A DNA stretch of 7,125 nucleotides from Lachnospiraceae bacterium (GTDB lineage: Bacteria > Bacillota > Clostridia > Lachnospirales > Lachnospiraceae), in contig VSNQ01000105.1 of the NCBI GenBank assembly GCA_009774395.1, forward strand, positions 1 to 7,125, written 5' to 3'. A model generated the notes under the pieces. It was not told the DNA's origin. It saw only the letters and a list, made by a program, of their open reading frames with translations, and did not search any database. Shown piece by piece: positions 1 to 5,925 of the stretch. The translations under genes and the position numbers were made by a program. Each line of letters starts with the position of its first letter. The first letter of the stretch is position 1.

Positions 1-204
1 TAATTATATCTACTTTTTTCTGGCTCTCACGATTATATATTCAAATCTCTGTTTTGCGTCATTTTCGATTTTAAAATTCCCTTAGATCGCATTTATGCAT
101 CGCAAACGTCAATATCTACTGTCCGTTTAAATTTTTTAAATCCTTTAATTATAACGAAATACTTCGCCGTAACAGCCTCCTTTTCAGCAACTGCCTAACT
201 TTTT

Positions 205-927
205 TTACTTTAATCCTTTCATCATGCGGGACGAGATCAGGCACTCATCACCATTGACCATATAAATCACGCGATGCTGAAAATCAATTTCCCTAATATT
301 GTCCTTGTTCACCAAAAAGGAGCGATGACAGCGATAAAATCGCCCATCAACCTCTTTTTCAATCTCCTTTATTTTCCCTAAAAATTCCATCTGACGATTT
401 TTACAGTGTAAAATAATCTTATGTACATTCGGAGATGTTTCAAAAAACAAAATATCGTCATAATCAACGGTAAATACCTTTTCATTTACTTTCACCGAAA
501 AATTTGCGTGTACTTTATTATTAACAGACACAAATCTTTGATTCGCTTTAAGAATGCAATCATATACTCTTTTTCCCAATTCTTCCGGTGCATCCTTCAA
601 AATAAAGTCCAACGCTTCCAATTTGTAAATAAATGTCATATAGCTCATTTCCGAATGTGTGGTTACAAAAATAATAAAACCTCTTGGATCATATTTCCTA
701 ATTTCTTGTGCCAGCGTCAAACCTGTCATATCTACCCCCAGAGCAATATCCAGAAAATAAATTCCAACATCTTGTGTTTCTTTGACTTTTTCGAGAATTT
801 TAAACGGATCTGCTGAAACACAGCAAAGTTCCATATCCAGATCTTCCATAAGAACAATATTCTCAATCACTTTCTGCATTTTATCTCTTTCTGCTTCCAT
901 ATCTTCACATATATATATTTTCAACAT
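205..927 (-). CDS. LytTR-family response regulator (AgrA-like)
   Basis: This is a cytoplasmic transcription regulator, predicted phosphate acceptor of a two-component system and DNA-binding activator. From the ATG at 925-927 it is 240 residues, close to AgrA-class size. Residues 1-120 are a receiver domain: acidic pair E8/D9, phosphoacceptor D60 in FLDI, T89/T90, and K111 in the ILKD motif. Residues about 143-240 are a LytTR DNA-binding domain with the typical FYRCHRSFLVN core (residues 198-208). The start is chosen because AAGGAG lies 10 nt upstream and the protein then begins MLKIYICED, as receivers do. A TTG 21 nt further out lacks a ribosome site and would overlap the AAGGAG. The gene is divergent from an AgrC-like kinase at 1324, its obvious partner, although Agr-type pairs more often lie in one operon. 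Family call is secure; partner and targets are inferred. Confidence 0.93.
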   Translation of the reverse strand: MLKIYICEDMEAERDKMQKVIENIVLMEDLDMELCCVSADPFKILEKVKETQDVGIYFLDIALGVDMTGLTLAQEIRKYDPRGFIIFVTTHSEMSYMTFIYKLEALDFILKDAPEELGKRVYDCILKANQRFVSVNNKVHANFSVKVNEKVFTVDYDDILFFETSPNVHKIILHCKNRQMEFLGKIKEIEKEVDGRFYRCHRSFLVNKDNIREIDFQHRVIYMVNGDECLISSRMMKGLK

Positions 928-937
928 ACTGCCTTTT

Positions 938-943
938 CTCCTT
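938..943 (-). promoter_or_regulatory. Ribosome-binding site fixing the response regulator start
   Basis: AAGGAG on the minus strand sits 10 nt before the ATG at 925-927. It decides against the in-frame TTG at 946-948, whose own upstream region has no purine-rich ribosome site. Confidence 0.7.
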
Positions 944-1000
944 TCCAATAAAGCGGCAACCCATTCCCTTTGGATTTGCCAAAAACTTTTCTATTTTGAT

Positions 1001-1028
1001 ATTATGCGAAATACCTGAAACTTGTCAA
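1001..1028 (-). promoter_or_regulatory. Sigma-A-type promoter for the response regulator
   Basis: On the minus strand a perfect TTGACA (1023-1028) is followed after 16 nt by CATAAT (1001-1006), one mismatch from the -10 consensus. Transcription should begin near 994, giving a leader of about 67 nt before the ATG at 927. No other promoter-like pair of this quality was seen between the two divergent genes in this direction. Confidence 0.65.
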
Positions 1029-1042
1029 AAATAATTTCCCTT

Positions 1043-1055
1043 GCAATCCGATTGC
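1043..1055. promoter_or_regulatory. 13-bp perfect palindrome, possible operator
   Basis: GCAATCCGATTGC is a perfect inverted repeat with 6-bp arms around one central base. Its centre (1049) lies about 55 bp upstream of the predicted start of the response regulator transcript and just upstream of its -35 box, a usual place for an activator or a repressor of the opposite promoter. The binding protein is unknown; the palindrome is seen, the role is inferred. Confidence 0.35.
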
Positions 1056-1111
1056 TTAAACATTCCTTAAAACTTAATTATAAAATAAAAATCCCTGTTT
1101 TATCTTTTCTG

Positions 1112-1141
1112 TCGTAAACGTCTATTTTTGCATCATAAATG
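1112..1141 (+). promoter_or_regulatory. Putative LytTR operator: direct repeats 21 bp apart
   Basis: TCGTAAACG (1112-1120) and TCATAAATG (1133-1141) match at 7 of 9 positions and begin exactly 21 bp apart, two helical turns. LytTR regulators of the AgrA/ComE class bind paired direct repeats with about this period, usually just upstream of a -35 box. Here the second repeat ends 9 bp before the -35 of the kinase promoter. The regulator encoded at 205-927 is the natural candidate. The match is by spacing and position more than by strict consensus. Confidence 0.45.
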
Positions 1142-1150
1142 CTCTTTTTC

Positions 1151-1179
1151 TTGCCAATTGAACCACAATGAAGTATAAT
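1151..1179 (+). promoter_or_regulatory. Sigma-A-type promoter for the kinase operon
   Basis: TTGCCA (1151-1156) is followed after exactly 17 nt by a perfect TATAAT (1174-1179). Transcription would start near 1186 and leave a leader of nearly 140 nt before the kinase ATG. The -35 has two departures from consensus, which fits a promoter needing an activator bound at the repeats just upstream. Confidence 0.7.
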
Positions 1180-1323
1180 GAAAACGCTCTGGCAGTTTTG
1201 TGTGCCCCTTATCAAAGCAAATCACCAAAATCATACTGCCTTCAGGCACTTAAAAATAAAATCTTGCGCAAAATGGCAAAATTTTGGTTCTGGTATATCC
1301 AGTATCCGGGTTAGGAGTTTTTT

Positions 1324-2628
1324 ATGATTGCACTATATATAACTGCTTCCATCGTTACTGCGCTAATGATGATTATTGATATTTTTATATTGGCTTATCC
1401 ACATCTTCCCATAAAGAAATATCCCCTTTTCTATTTGTTATTTTTGGTGCTTTTTTTCACAATGGATTATTTTACCTTTTATCCGATGTTGTTTTTTATT
1501 CTGGCAGCAGCTTCGATCCTGTTAGTAAAATTTACTAAGCAATTATATTCTGTTTTTTATATTCCGCTTGGTTATATTGTAAACTGCATTGTAATCAATT
1601 TGTTGACGCTTGCTGCTAATATACTATGGAATCTCTCCATTAAAGAATTTAATGCTGATAAATTTCTGATTGTTATATTTAGCATTTGTACAATTGTTGT
1701 TTCCTGCCCTATTATTTATCTGATCAGACAATTGTTTCAGAGATATCTTATCCATATTTTTGATAATATGAGCAAAAAACTGCTTACTTTCATTGTTTTA
1801 ACCCTTCTACTTTGTGCTTATATGATTCTTACGCTGGCGTCCTTTTTTGACACCTTGGAAATTACACACAGAGAGTTTATTTTAATGGTTTCTTCAATTG
1901 TCCTTTATTTTTTGTTTACAATCAGTATGATTTTTATTGTATTGTATACAGCTAGGAAAAATTATGAAGCCCAGAAAAAAGTGGAGTATCTGGAAAACTT
2001 AAATGAATACACCAAAAACTTAGAAATGGTATATAATAATCTGCGCTCGTTCAAGCATGACTATATTAATATTATGGCTTCGCTTGCTGCCTATATTGAT
2101 GAGAAAAAATATGATGAACTGGAAACCTTTTTCTATAATCATATTTTACCAATGCAGAATAATCTCACACAAAAAAATGCGTCATTAAACAACTTATTGC
2201 ATATCCATATATTAGAATTGAAAAGTATTTTATATACAAAGCTGCTCTTGGCGGTCAATCAAAATATTGACGTGACGATTGATATTCCGGATGAAATTGA
2301 CTCCATTCATATGGAATCCATTGATCTAATCAGAATGCTTGGAATTTATCTGGATAATGCTATCGAAGCGTGTCTGGAAACCGCTAATCCAATGATTCAT
2401 TTTCACCTCGGTAAGATGAATCAGGATACTGTATTTATTATATCAAATACATTTATTGACAAAGGACTTTCTGTTACACAGATGTATAAGAAAGGCGTAA
2501 CCACAAAAGGGGCTGGACACGGTATTGGGCTTTACAACGTGTCTGAACTATTAAACCGCTATAACAATATTTATCACGAAACTTTAATTCAGGATGGCTT
2601 GTTTATACAACAGGTTCAGATAGCATAA
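1324..2628 (+). CDS. AgrC-like GHKL sensor histidine kinase
   Basis: This is a membrane sensor kinase of the AgrC/HPK10 type, expected to detect an extracellular signal, often a peptide, and phosphorylate a LytTR regulator. Of its 434 residues, about 1-210 form roughly seven hydrophobic membrane segments (near 1-24, 35-50, 54-70, 78-102, 112-135, 152-175, 185-210). A short coiled-coil-like linker follows (211-240). The H-box LRSFKHDYINIM places the phosphorylated histidine at H245. The N-box GIYLDNAIEA gives N345, and the G-box GAGHGIGLYNV (396-406) gives the ATP lid. The ATG follows TTAGGAG with suitable spacing. It is divergent from the AgrA-like regulator, and an ADP-ribosylglycohydrolase follows 14 bp downstream. 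No agrB or clear agrD lies in the window, so the ligand is unknown. Family call is secure; peptide sensing is inferred from relatives. Confidence 0.92.
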   Translation: MIALYITASIVTALMMIIDIFILAYPHLPIKKYPLFYLLFLVLFFTMDYFTFYPMLFFILAAASILLVKFTKQLYSVFYIPLGYIVNCIVINLLTLAANILWNLSIKEFNADKFLIVIFSICTIVVSCPIIYLIRQLFQRYLIHIFDNMSKKLLTFIVLTLLLCAYMILTLASFFDTLEITHREFILMVSSIVLYFLFTISMIFIVLYTARKNYEAQKKVEYLENLNEYTKNLEMVYNNLRSFKHDYINIMASLAAYIDEKKYDELETFFYNHILPMQNNLTQKNASLNNLLHIHILELKSILYTKLLLAVNQNIDVTIDIPDEIDSIHMESIDLIRMLGIYLDNAIEACLETANPMIHFHLGKMNQDTVFIISNTFIDKGLSVTQMYKKGVTTKGAGHGIGLYNVSELLNRYNNIYHETLIQDGLFIQQVQIA

Positions 2629-2642
2629 AGGAGAAATTTAGT

Positions 2643-3467
2643 ATGTATGGTGCAGTATTCGGTGATATTATCGGTTCCACTTATGAACTTCACAATGTAA
2701 AAACAGAAGACTTCCCGCTATTCCCTGCTGGAAGCGCCTTTACAGACGACACAGTTATGACCATAGCCATTACAGAAAAATTATTAACCCAAACACAAAG
2801 CAAACATTTTCTCTTTCTACCGCCACCAATCACTTCTGCCCAAAGTTACGCGCTCTGGTTCAAACAATACTATCGCCGTTACCCCAACGCTGGCTATGGG
2901 CAGATGTTTGCAAAATGGGCTTTATCAGAAAATCTTAACATTCAAAGGAGCTACGGAAACGGTGCTGCTATGCGTGTAAGCGCAATCGGCTGTGCTTTTG
3001 ATTCACTTAGCGAAGTGCAAAACGAAGTCAAACAAAGCTGCCACTATACGCACCACCATCCCGAAGCAATCCGCGGCGCGCTGGCAGTTGCCACCACCAT
3101 TTTTCTAGCACGCAAAGACTGTGACAAAGACGAAATCCAGCATTATCTTTCCAAGAAACTGCACTATAAACTCAGTGTGCCATTAGATCAGCTACGCGAT
3201 ACCTATGTATTTAACAGCCGTACTTCTTATTCTGTACCACCTGCAATCCAAGCCTTCTTAGAATCCAGTTCCTACGAAGATGCTATCCGCAAAGCCATTT
3301 CCATTGGCGGCGACAGTGATACTATTGCCTGCATTACAGGCGGCATTGCGCATGCTTATTATAAAAAAATACCCGATACCATTTATTCCCGCGCAATAAC
3401 CTATCTTGACAGCGGACTTAAGGACACATTGCGGCGTTTTGAAGAACGTTTTCATATCCCCCGATAA
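2643..3467 (+). CDS. ADP-ribosylglycohydrolase family protein (DraG/ARH-like)
   Basis: This is a predicted cytoplasmic hydrolase of the DraG/ARH family, which removes ADP-ribose from proteins or from small or nucleic-acid substrates using two magnesium ions. It has 274 residues, normal for the family. The first metal motif is FTDDTVMT with T34, D35 and D36, preceded by GDIIGS (7-12). The central GNGAAMRV (105-112) and THHHPEAIRGA (136-146) are typical of these folds. The second metal motif is GGDSDTIA with D224, D226 and T227. All key ligands appear present, so it should be active. AAGGAG precedes the ATG by 9 nt, and the gap to the kinase is 14 bp, so they are likely one transcript. No nitrogenase gene or ADP-ribosyltransferase is visible, so the DraG substrate should not be assumed. 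Its DNA looks clearly richer in G+C than the kinase gene. Its 3' end overlaps the convergent gene by 16 bp. Confidence 0.93.
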   Translation: MYGAVFGDIIGSTYELHNVKTEDFPLFPAGSAFTDDTVMTIAITEKLLTQTQSKHFLFLPPPITSAQSYALWFKQYYRRYPNAGYGQMFAKWALSENLNIQRSYGNGAAMRVSAIGCAFDSLSEVQNEVKQSCHYTHHHPEAIRGALAVATTIFLARKDCDKDEIQHYLSKKLHYKLSVPLDQLRDTYVFNSRTSYSVPPAIQAFLESSSYEDAIRKAISIGGDSDTIACITGGIAHAYYKKIPDTIYSRAITYLDSGLKDTLRRFEERFHIPR

Positions 3468-5164
3468 TACCATGCTTTATTTTCATCCGTCTGCTGTAAA
3501 TATGCAATATCCTGACGGTATACTTCCGATTCTTTATCTGGATTAATCAAAGCCCTCGACCGCCGCACCATAACCTCGAGCCTTCTCCAGAAAGCATTGT
3601 CTTCCAGATAACTATACTGAATCGCTTCGCTTAAATCCGCAAATACCTGCTCCCATTGATACTGTTCTCTGTAAAGCTGCATATGTGCATACGCCCGTAT
3701 GGTATATCCAAGATAAAGATGCTCCCCGCTCTTTATTACCTCCTCGGCGTATTGATATAGCCCTTGATAATCCAATTCCTTACACAACCGAAGCGCTTCC
3801 TCATTGTCCGTCGGGCCTAGGTAGGCAATTGTGTCCAAAGAAGTGTCTGGTCGTCTTCCCGTTTTTCCCTCCTCCACATAAGGAAATATTTTATCCAGCC
3901 GAAAATGCTTTGTTTTCGCAGCTTCCAGCCACTGCTCCGTTTCTTCCCGTTTTTCCCACTGTACTTCGGAATATACTGGCTGCCGCACAATACAGTCAAG
4001 CAGTTCAGCCGCTTCTACCTTTTGATAGGCAAGTCCTCTTTCCTCCGCAAGGCGCACAAGCATATAGCCCCATTCATCTGTTGCAATACTATACAACTCG
4101 TACCAACCGCGGATGTAACGCACCCGCTCAAGCAATTCTTTGGTCAACGCCTTCCCATCCCCTTGCAGAACCGCAAGAATACCACTGTTTATATGCCCTT
4201 CTTTATCAGCTTCTGCATACTGCTCTGCGTCTGCCTTTCCGCACAGCAATTCATAGAGATCTTTGCTGCTTTTATCATAAGAAAAATAATACAGCCGCGC
4301 AAGCAGTTCCTTAGCGCCTGATGCATACGCCCGCACCATTGCGCCTGAAATACTTGCCTCAAGATGCCGCTCATGATTAAAAGCTTCTCCATGCAGTGGA
4401 TACCCATATTCAAAAAGTTCCAGCGAGTAAAGCGTTTCCAGCGCAGAGCGATACCAGCCTGCCAAAACCGTTTCCGCTTCCAGACACATTGTGCCTTCCC
4501 ATTGCGCAGGATTTAATTCCTTCATTTTTTTCAATCGCTCGATATCATAATCATATCGCAGCGAAGTCCTGCGGATCAGCGGAAAGTTTTTCTTATCCGG
4601 CTTTTCCTTTTGTATCGGCGCACGGTGTTCCAGCAGTTCCTCTCCAATTAAAGAAGGGCGTGCACTCTGCTTTATCGTTTCAATACACGCCTTTTTCCCG
4701 CTTTTATCTACAGCAGATACTTCTTGAATCAACTGCGCAAGATACTGCTGCTCCTTTTTTGTTGCTTTCTCTAAATCAATATTGGGGCTAAACGCTGCAA
4801 ACTGCTCTAAGATCTGCACCGGACGTTTTAAAAATGCGCCTGCCTTTTTACAATCCTTTTCATATACAATCCGAAAAAAGTCCTCCAGATCCCTTACAAT
4901 CTGCAACGCCAGTTCTTCCCATTTATCCCGCGGTTCAAAGTAACTGCACTCGATTGTTAAAATATACTTATCATCCAAACGATGCCCTGTCGCAGCTGCT
5001 TGATAGAGCCTGTCCATTGTCTTTTTTAAATGGCGCGACATATCAAACCGCCGATCTTTCGCCAGCCGCTCATATAAATCATATTCCTGATACATTCCCT
5101 GCAGTCCCACAAGCATATATTTCCAAAAAAGTGTTTTCTTAGGAAATCCACTCTGTAAATCCAT
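3452..5164 (-). CDS. Unrecognised 570-residue, largely alpha-helical protein
   Basis: I do not recognise a family with confidence. The protein has no signal peptide or membrane segment and should be cytoplasmic. It is rich in charged and aromatic residues and appears almost entirely helical. Residues about 155-200 (KKACIETIKQ... to PDKKNFPLI) are charged and proline-containing and may be a linker between an N-terminal helical domain and a larger C-terminal one. The last 130 residues read like degenerate TPR-type helical pairs (DYQGLYQYAEEVIKSG, then YLGYTIRAYAHMQLYREQY). The stretch around GILAVLQGDGKALTKELLE, followed by helical segments, loosely recalls Imm49-type immunity proteins, but only as a weak resemblance. 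The ATG follows GGAGGT, which lies inside the last codons of the upstream 128-aa gene, with one base between stop and start; the two are surely co-translated. The real coding signal is the unbroken 570-codon frame with a good ribosome site. Confidence 0.85.
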   Translation of the reverse strand: MDLQSGFPKKTLFWKYMLVGLQGMYQEYDLYERLAKDRRFDMSRHLKKTMDRLYQAAATGHRLDDKYILTIECSYFEPRDKWEELALQIVRDLEDFFRIVYEKDCKKAGAFLKRPVQILEQFAAFSPNIDLEKATKKEQQYLAQLIQEVSAVDKSGKKACIETIKQSARPSLIGEELLEHRAPIQKEKPDKKNFPLIRRTSLRYDYDIERLKKMKELNPAQWEGTMCLEAETVLAGWYRSALETLYSLELFEYGYPLHGEAFNHERHLEASISGAMVRAYASGAKELLARLYYFSYDKSSKDLYELLCGKADAEQYAEADKEGHINSGILAVLQGDGKALTKELLERVRYIRGWYELYSIATDEWGYMLVRLAEERGLAYQKVEAAELLDCIVRQPVYSEVQWEKREETEQWLEAAKTKHFRLDKIFPYVEEGKTGRRPDTSLDTIAYLGPTDNEEALRLCKELDYQGLYQYAEEVIKSGEHLYLGYTIRAYAHMQLYREQYQWEQVFADLSEAIQYSYLEDNAFWRRLEVMVRRSRALINPDKESEVYRQDIAYLQQTDENKAWYYRGI

Positions 5165-5165
5165 T

Positions 5166-5552
5166 TTATACCTCCGTTAAAAAATATTGAAACGTGTATC
5201 CCAGCACCCGCAAAATCTCCTTCCCGTCTGAAAACGTTACAATCCCTGTTTCCTCTGGTTTTATCCGCACCTCCAAAAGATATTGCAGCAATTCTGCCAC
5301 AAAACGGGGCTGGTTTAAATTAATCAATACAACTTCTCCCTCCCTAAACGCGCGAAGCCCTGTCTGAAACGGGCATTTTCCAATCTGCACGCTTTTACCG
5401 TTATCGTCCGGAATAAAATATAAAATTATCTTTAATTTCCGCTCCGGTGCCCGAAACACCAAATGCGATGGAAGCTGCCAATCATAATTATCCACCGAAA
5501 ACCTCCATTCAAAAGTCTTTCCATTTACCGTAATTTTTCTAAAAAAAGCCAA
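5166..5552 (-). CDS. Unrecognised 128-residue protein, first gene of a two-gene operon
   Basis: I do not recognise the family. The protein is small and cytoplasmic (no signal or membrane segment). It begins with a strand-rich half (ITVNGKTFEWRFSVDN, then KLKIILYFIPDD) and continues with a segment (FQTGLRAFREGEVVLINL) that may be mixed alpha/beta. The start is a TTG at 5550-5552: GGAGG ends 7 nt upstream and no ATG or GTG lies at a usable distance. It is followed with one base between by the 570-aa gene, whose ribosome site lies in this gene's final codons. Such tight coupling suggests equal amounts of the two proteins, perhaps a complex. Homologues with a small protein plus a large helical partner are seen in secreted-toxin and immunity loci, but nothing in this sequence proves that role. 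Confidence 0.8.
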   Translation of the reverse strand: MAFFRKITVNGKTFEWRFSVDNYDWQLPSHLVFRAPERKLKIILYFIPDDNGKSVQIGKCPFQTGLRAFREGEVVLINLNQPRFVAELLQYLLEVRIKPEETGIVTFSDGKEILRVLGYTFQYFLTEV

Positions 5553-5557
5553 AAACG

Positions 5558-5567
5558 CACCTCCTTT
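5558..5567 (-). promoter_or_regulatory. Strong ribosome-binding site selecting a TTG start
   Basis: On the minus strand AAAGGAGGTG is nearly a full match to the 16S anti-Shine-Dalgarno. The GGAGG core ends 7 nt before the TTG at 5550-5552. This placement is the reason for choosing a TTG start for the 128-aa gene. Confidence 0.75.
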
Positions 5568-5585
5568 TATAGGTTTTCTTCACGC

Positions 5586-5600
5586 GTCAGCTATGCTGAC
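5586..5600. repeat. Perfect 6-bp-arm hairpin in the leader of the two-gene operon
   Basis: GTCAGC-TAT-GCTGAC is a perfect inverted repeat with a three-base loop. It lies about 20 bp upstream of the ribosome site of the 128-aa gene, so in a leftward transcript it would be a small 5' leader hairpin; as DNA it could be an operator. No T-run follows on either strand, so it is not a terminator. Confidence 0.4.
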
Positions 5601-5782
5601 AATCTTGCTTTGAATACCCATGTGCATAAAAAAGCTTATCTAATCCAATAATAGTAAGGGACGTCACATTAAGGCAAACGGATACAGGATAGTCTAACAC
5701 GGTACGGATATTTCTACGATATCTTGTATACGGAAAGCTTATTGCGACAGTTTCAATAATACAACGCATTATTTGAACTACT
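5601..5782. other. Non-coding stretch with one weak leftward promoter
   Basis: I see no gene here. On the minus strand TTGCCT (5672-5677) and TATTAT (5648-5653) are separated by 18 nt and could drive the 128-aa/570-aa operon with a leader of roughly 90 nt, but the -35 is poor. A 60-codon open frame on the minus strand lacks a ribosome site and resembles nothing known. The last eight bases (5775-5782, GAACTACT) are the left copy of the target duplication of the neighbouring mobile element. Confidence 0.35.
5775..5782. repeat. Left target-site duplication GAACTACT
   Basis: This eight-base sequence is identical to 5918-5925 and abuts the left inverted repeat of the small mobile element exactly, as expected if the element inserted by staggered cutting. 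Confidence 0.7.
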
Positions 5783-5795
5783 GTAACAATTTAGC

Positions 5796-5847
5796 CTTGC
5801 TGAATTGTTAAACAGCAAGCCATGCAGAATCGCTTCGCGATGGCTTG
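5796..5847. repeat. Two overlapping, mutually exclusive hairpins inside the MITE
   Basis: CTTGCTG (5796-5802) pairs perfectly with CAGCAAG (5813-5819). CAAGCCAT (5816-5823) pairs perfectly with ATGGCTTG (5840-5847), with an inner CGC-TTC-GCG hairpin. Bases 5816-5819 are shared, so both stems cannot form fully at once. This may be the normal folded form of the element or a switch in transcripts crossing it. Confidence 0.5.
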
Positions 5848-5875
5848 ATGCATCTCAACCATTATGTGTTCTTAC

Positions 5876-5901
5876 GGACTTTACAGCGTAGTGCAAAGTC
5901 C
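5876..5901. repeat. Third hairpin inside the MITE
   Basis: GGACTTT (5876-5882) and AAAGTCC (5895-5901) form a perfect 7-bp stem around a 12-nt loop. The right arm runs up to the right terminal repeat. There is no T-run after it on the plus strand, so it is not a clear terminator. Confidence 0.5.
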
Positions 5902-5917
5902 TAGGCTGAACTGTTAC

Positions 5918-5925
5918 GAACTACT
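5918..5925. repeat. Right target-site duplication GAACTACT
   Basis: Identical copy of 5775-5782, directly adjoining the right inverted repeat of the mobile element. The exactness of the copy suggests the insertion is fairly recent. Confidence 0.7.

Larger units (their letters stand above)
5783..5917. mobile_element. 135-bp MITE with IS66-like ends
   Basis: The left end GTAACAATTTAGCCTTG (5783-5799) pairs with the right end CTAGGCTGAACTGTTAC (5901-5917): 14 Watson-Crick pairs and one G-T wobble of 17. Immediately outside lies an exact 8-bp direct repeat, GAACTACT, at 5775-5782 and 5918-5925. Terminal inverted repeats starting GTAA with an 8-bp target duplication are the known signature of IS66-family insertion sequences. 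There is no transposase frame inside, so this is a non-autonomous element that would be moved by a transposase elsewhere. The interior holds three hairpins. Element boundaries are directly seen; assignment to IS66 is inferred from end sequence and duplication length. Confidence 0.75.

Noticed and set aside
1..204. Small pheromone gene or terminator downstream of the regulator
   Set aside because: No hairpin with a T-run and no frame with a ribosome site and start codon was found; the TATAAT at 4-9 on the minus strand has no good -35.
928..948. Longer start of the response regulator at the TTG 946-948
   Set aside because: It would place the good AAGGAG inside the coding region and adds seven charged residues before a standard receiver start.
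1168..1314. 48-codon frame with two cysteines in the kinase leader, a possible pheromone precursor
   Set aside because: Its ATG lies between the -35 and -10 boxes, so it would not be on the transcript, and it has no ribosome site; it does not show the usual AgrD layout.
1186..1323. Riboswitch or attenuator in the kinase leader
   Set aside because: There are only short stems (such as TGCC-TTCA-GGCA at 1237-1248 and CTGG-TATAT-CCAG before the ribosome site), no known riboswitch core and no T-run terminator.
1178..1327. 49-codon frame overlapping the kinase ATG
   Set aside because: The start overlaps the -10 box, lacks a ribosome site and codes a composition unlike a real protein.
3685..4314. 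209-codon plus-strand frame opposite the 570-aa gene
   Set aside because: It is a shadow of the real gene: proline- and cysteine-rich nonsense composition with no ribosome site.
5631..5742. Repeated AAAGCTTAT at 5631-5639 and 5734-5742 as a target duplication of another element
   Set aside because: The sequences between have no matching inverted ends; a chance repeat around a HindIII-like palindrome is more likely.
5587..5769. 60-codon minus-strand frame upstream of the two-gene operon
   Set aside because: No ribosome site, no recognisable domain, and it overlaps a leader hairpin and a possible promoter.
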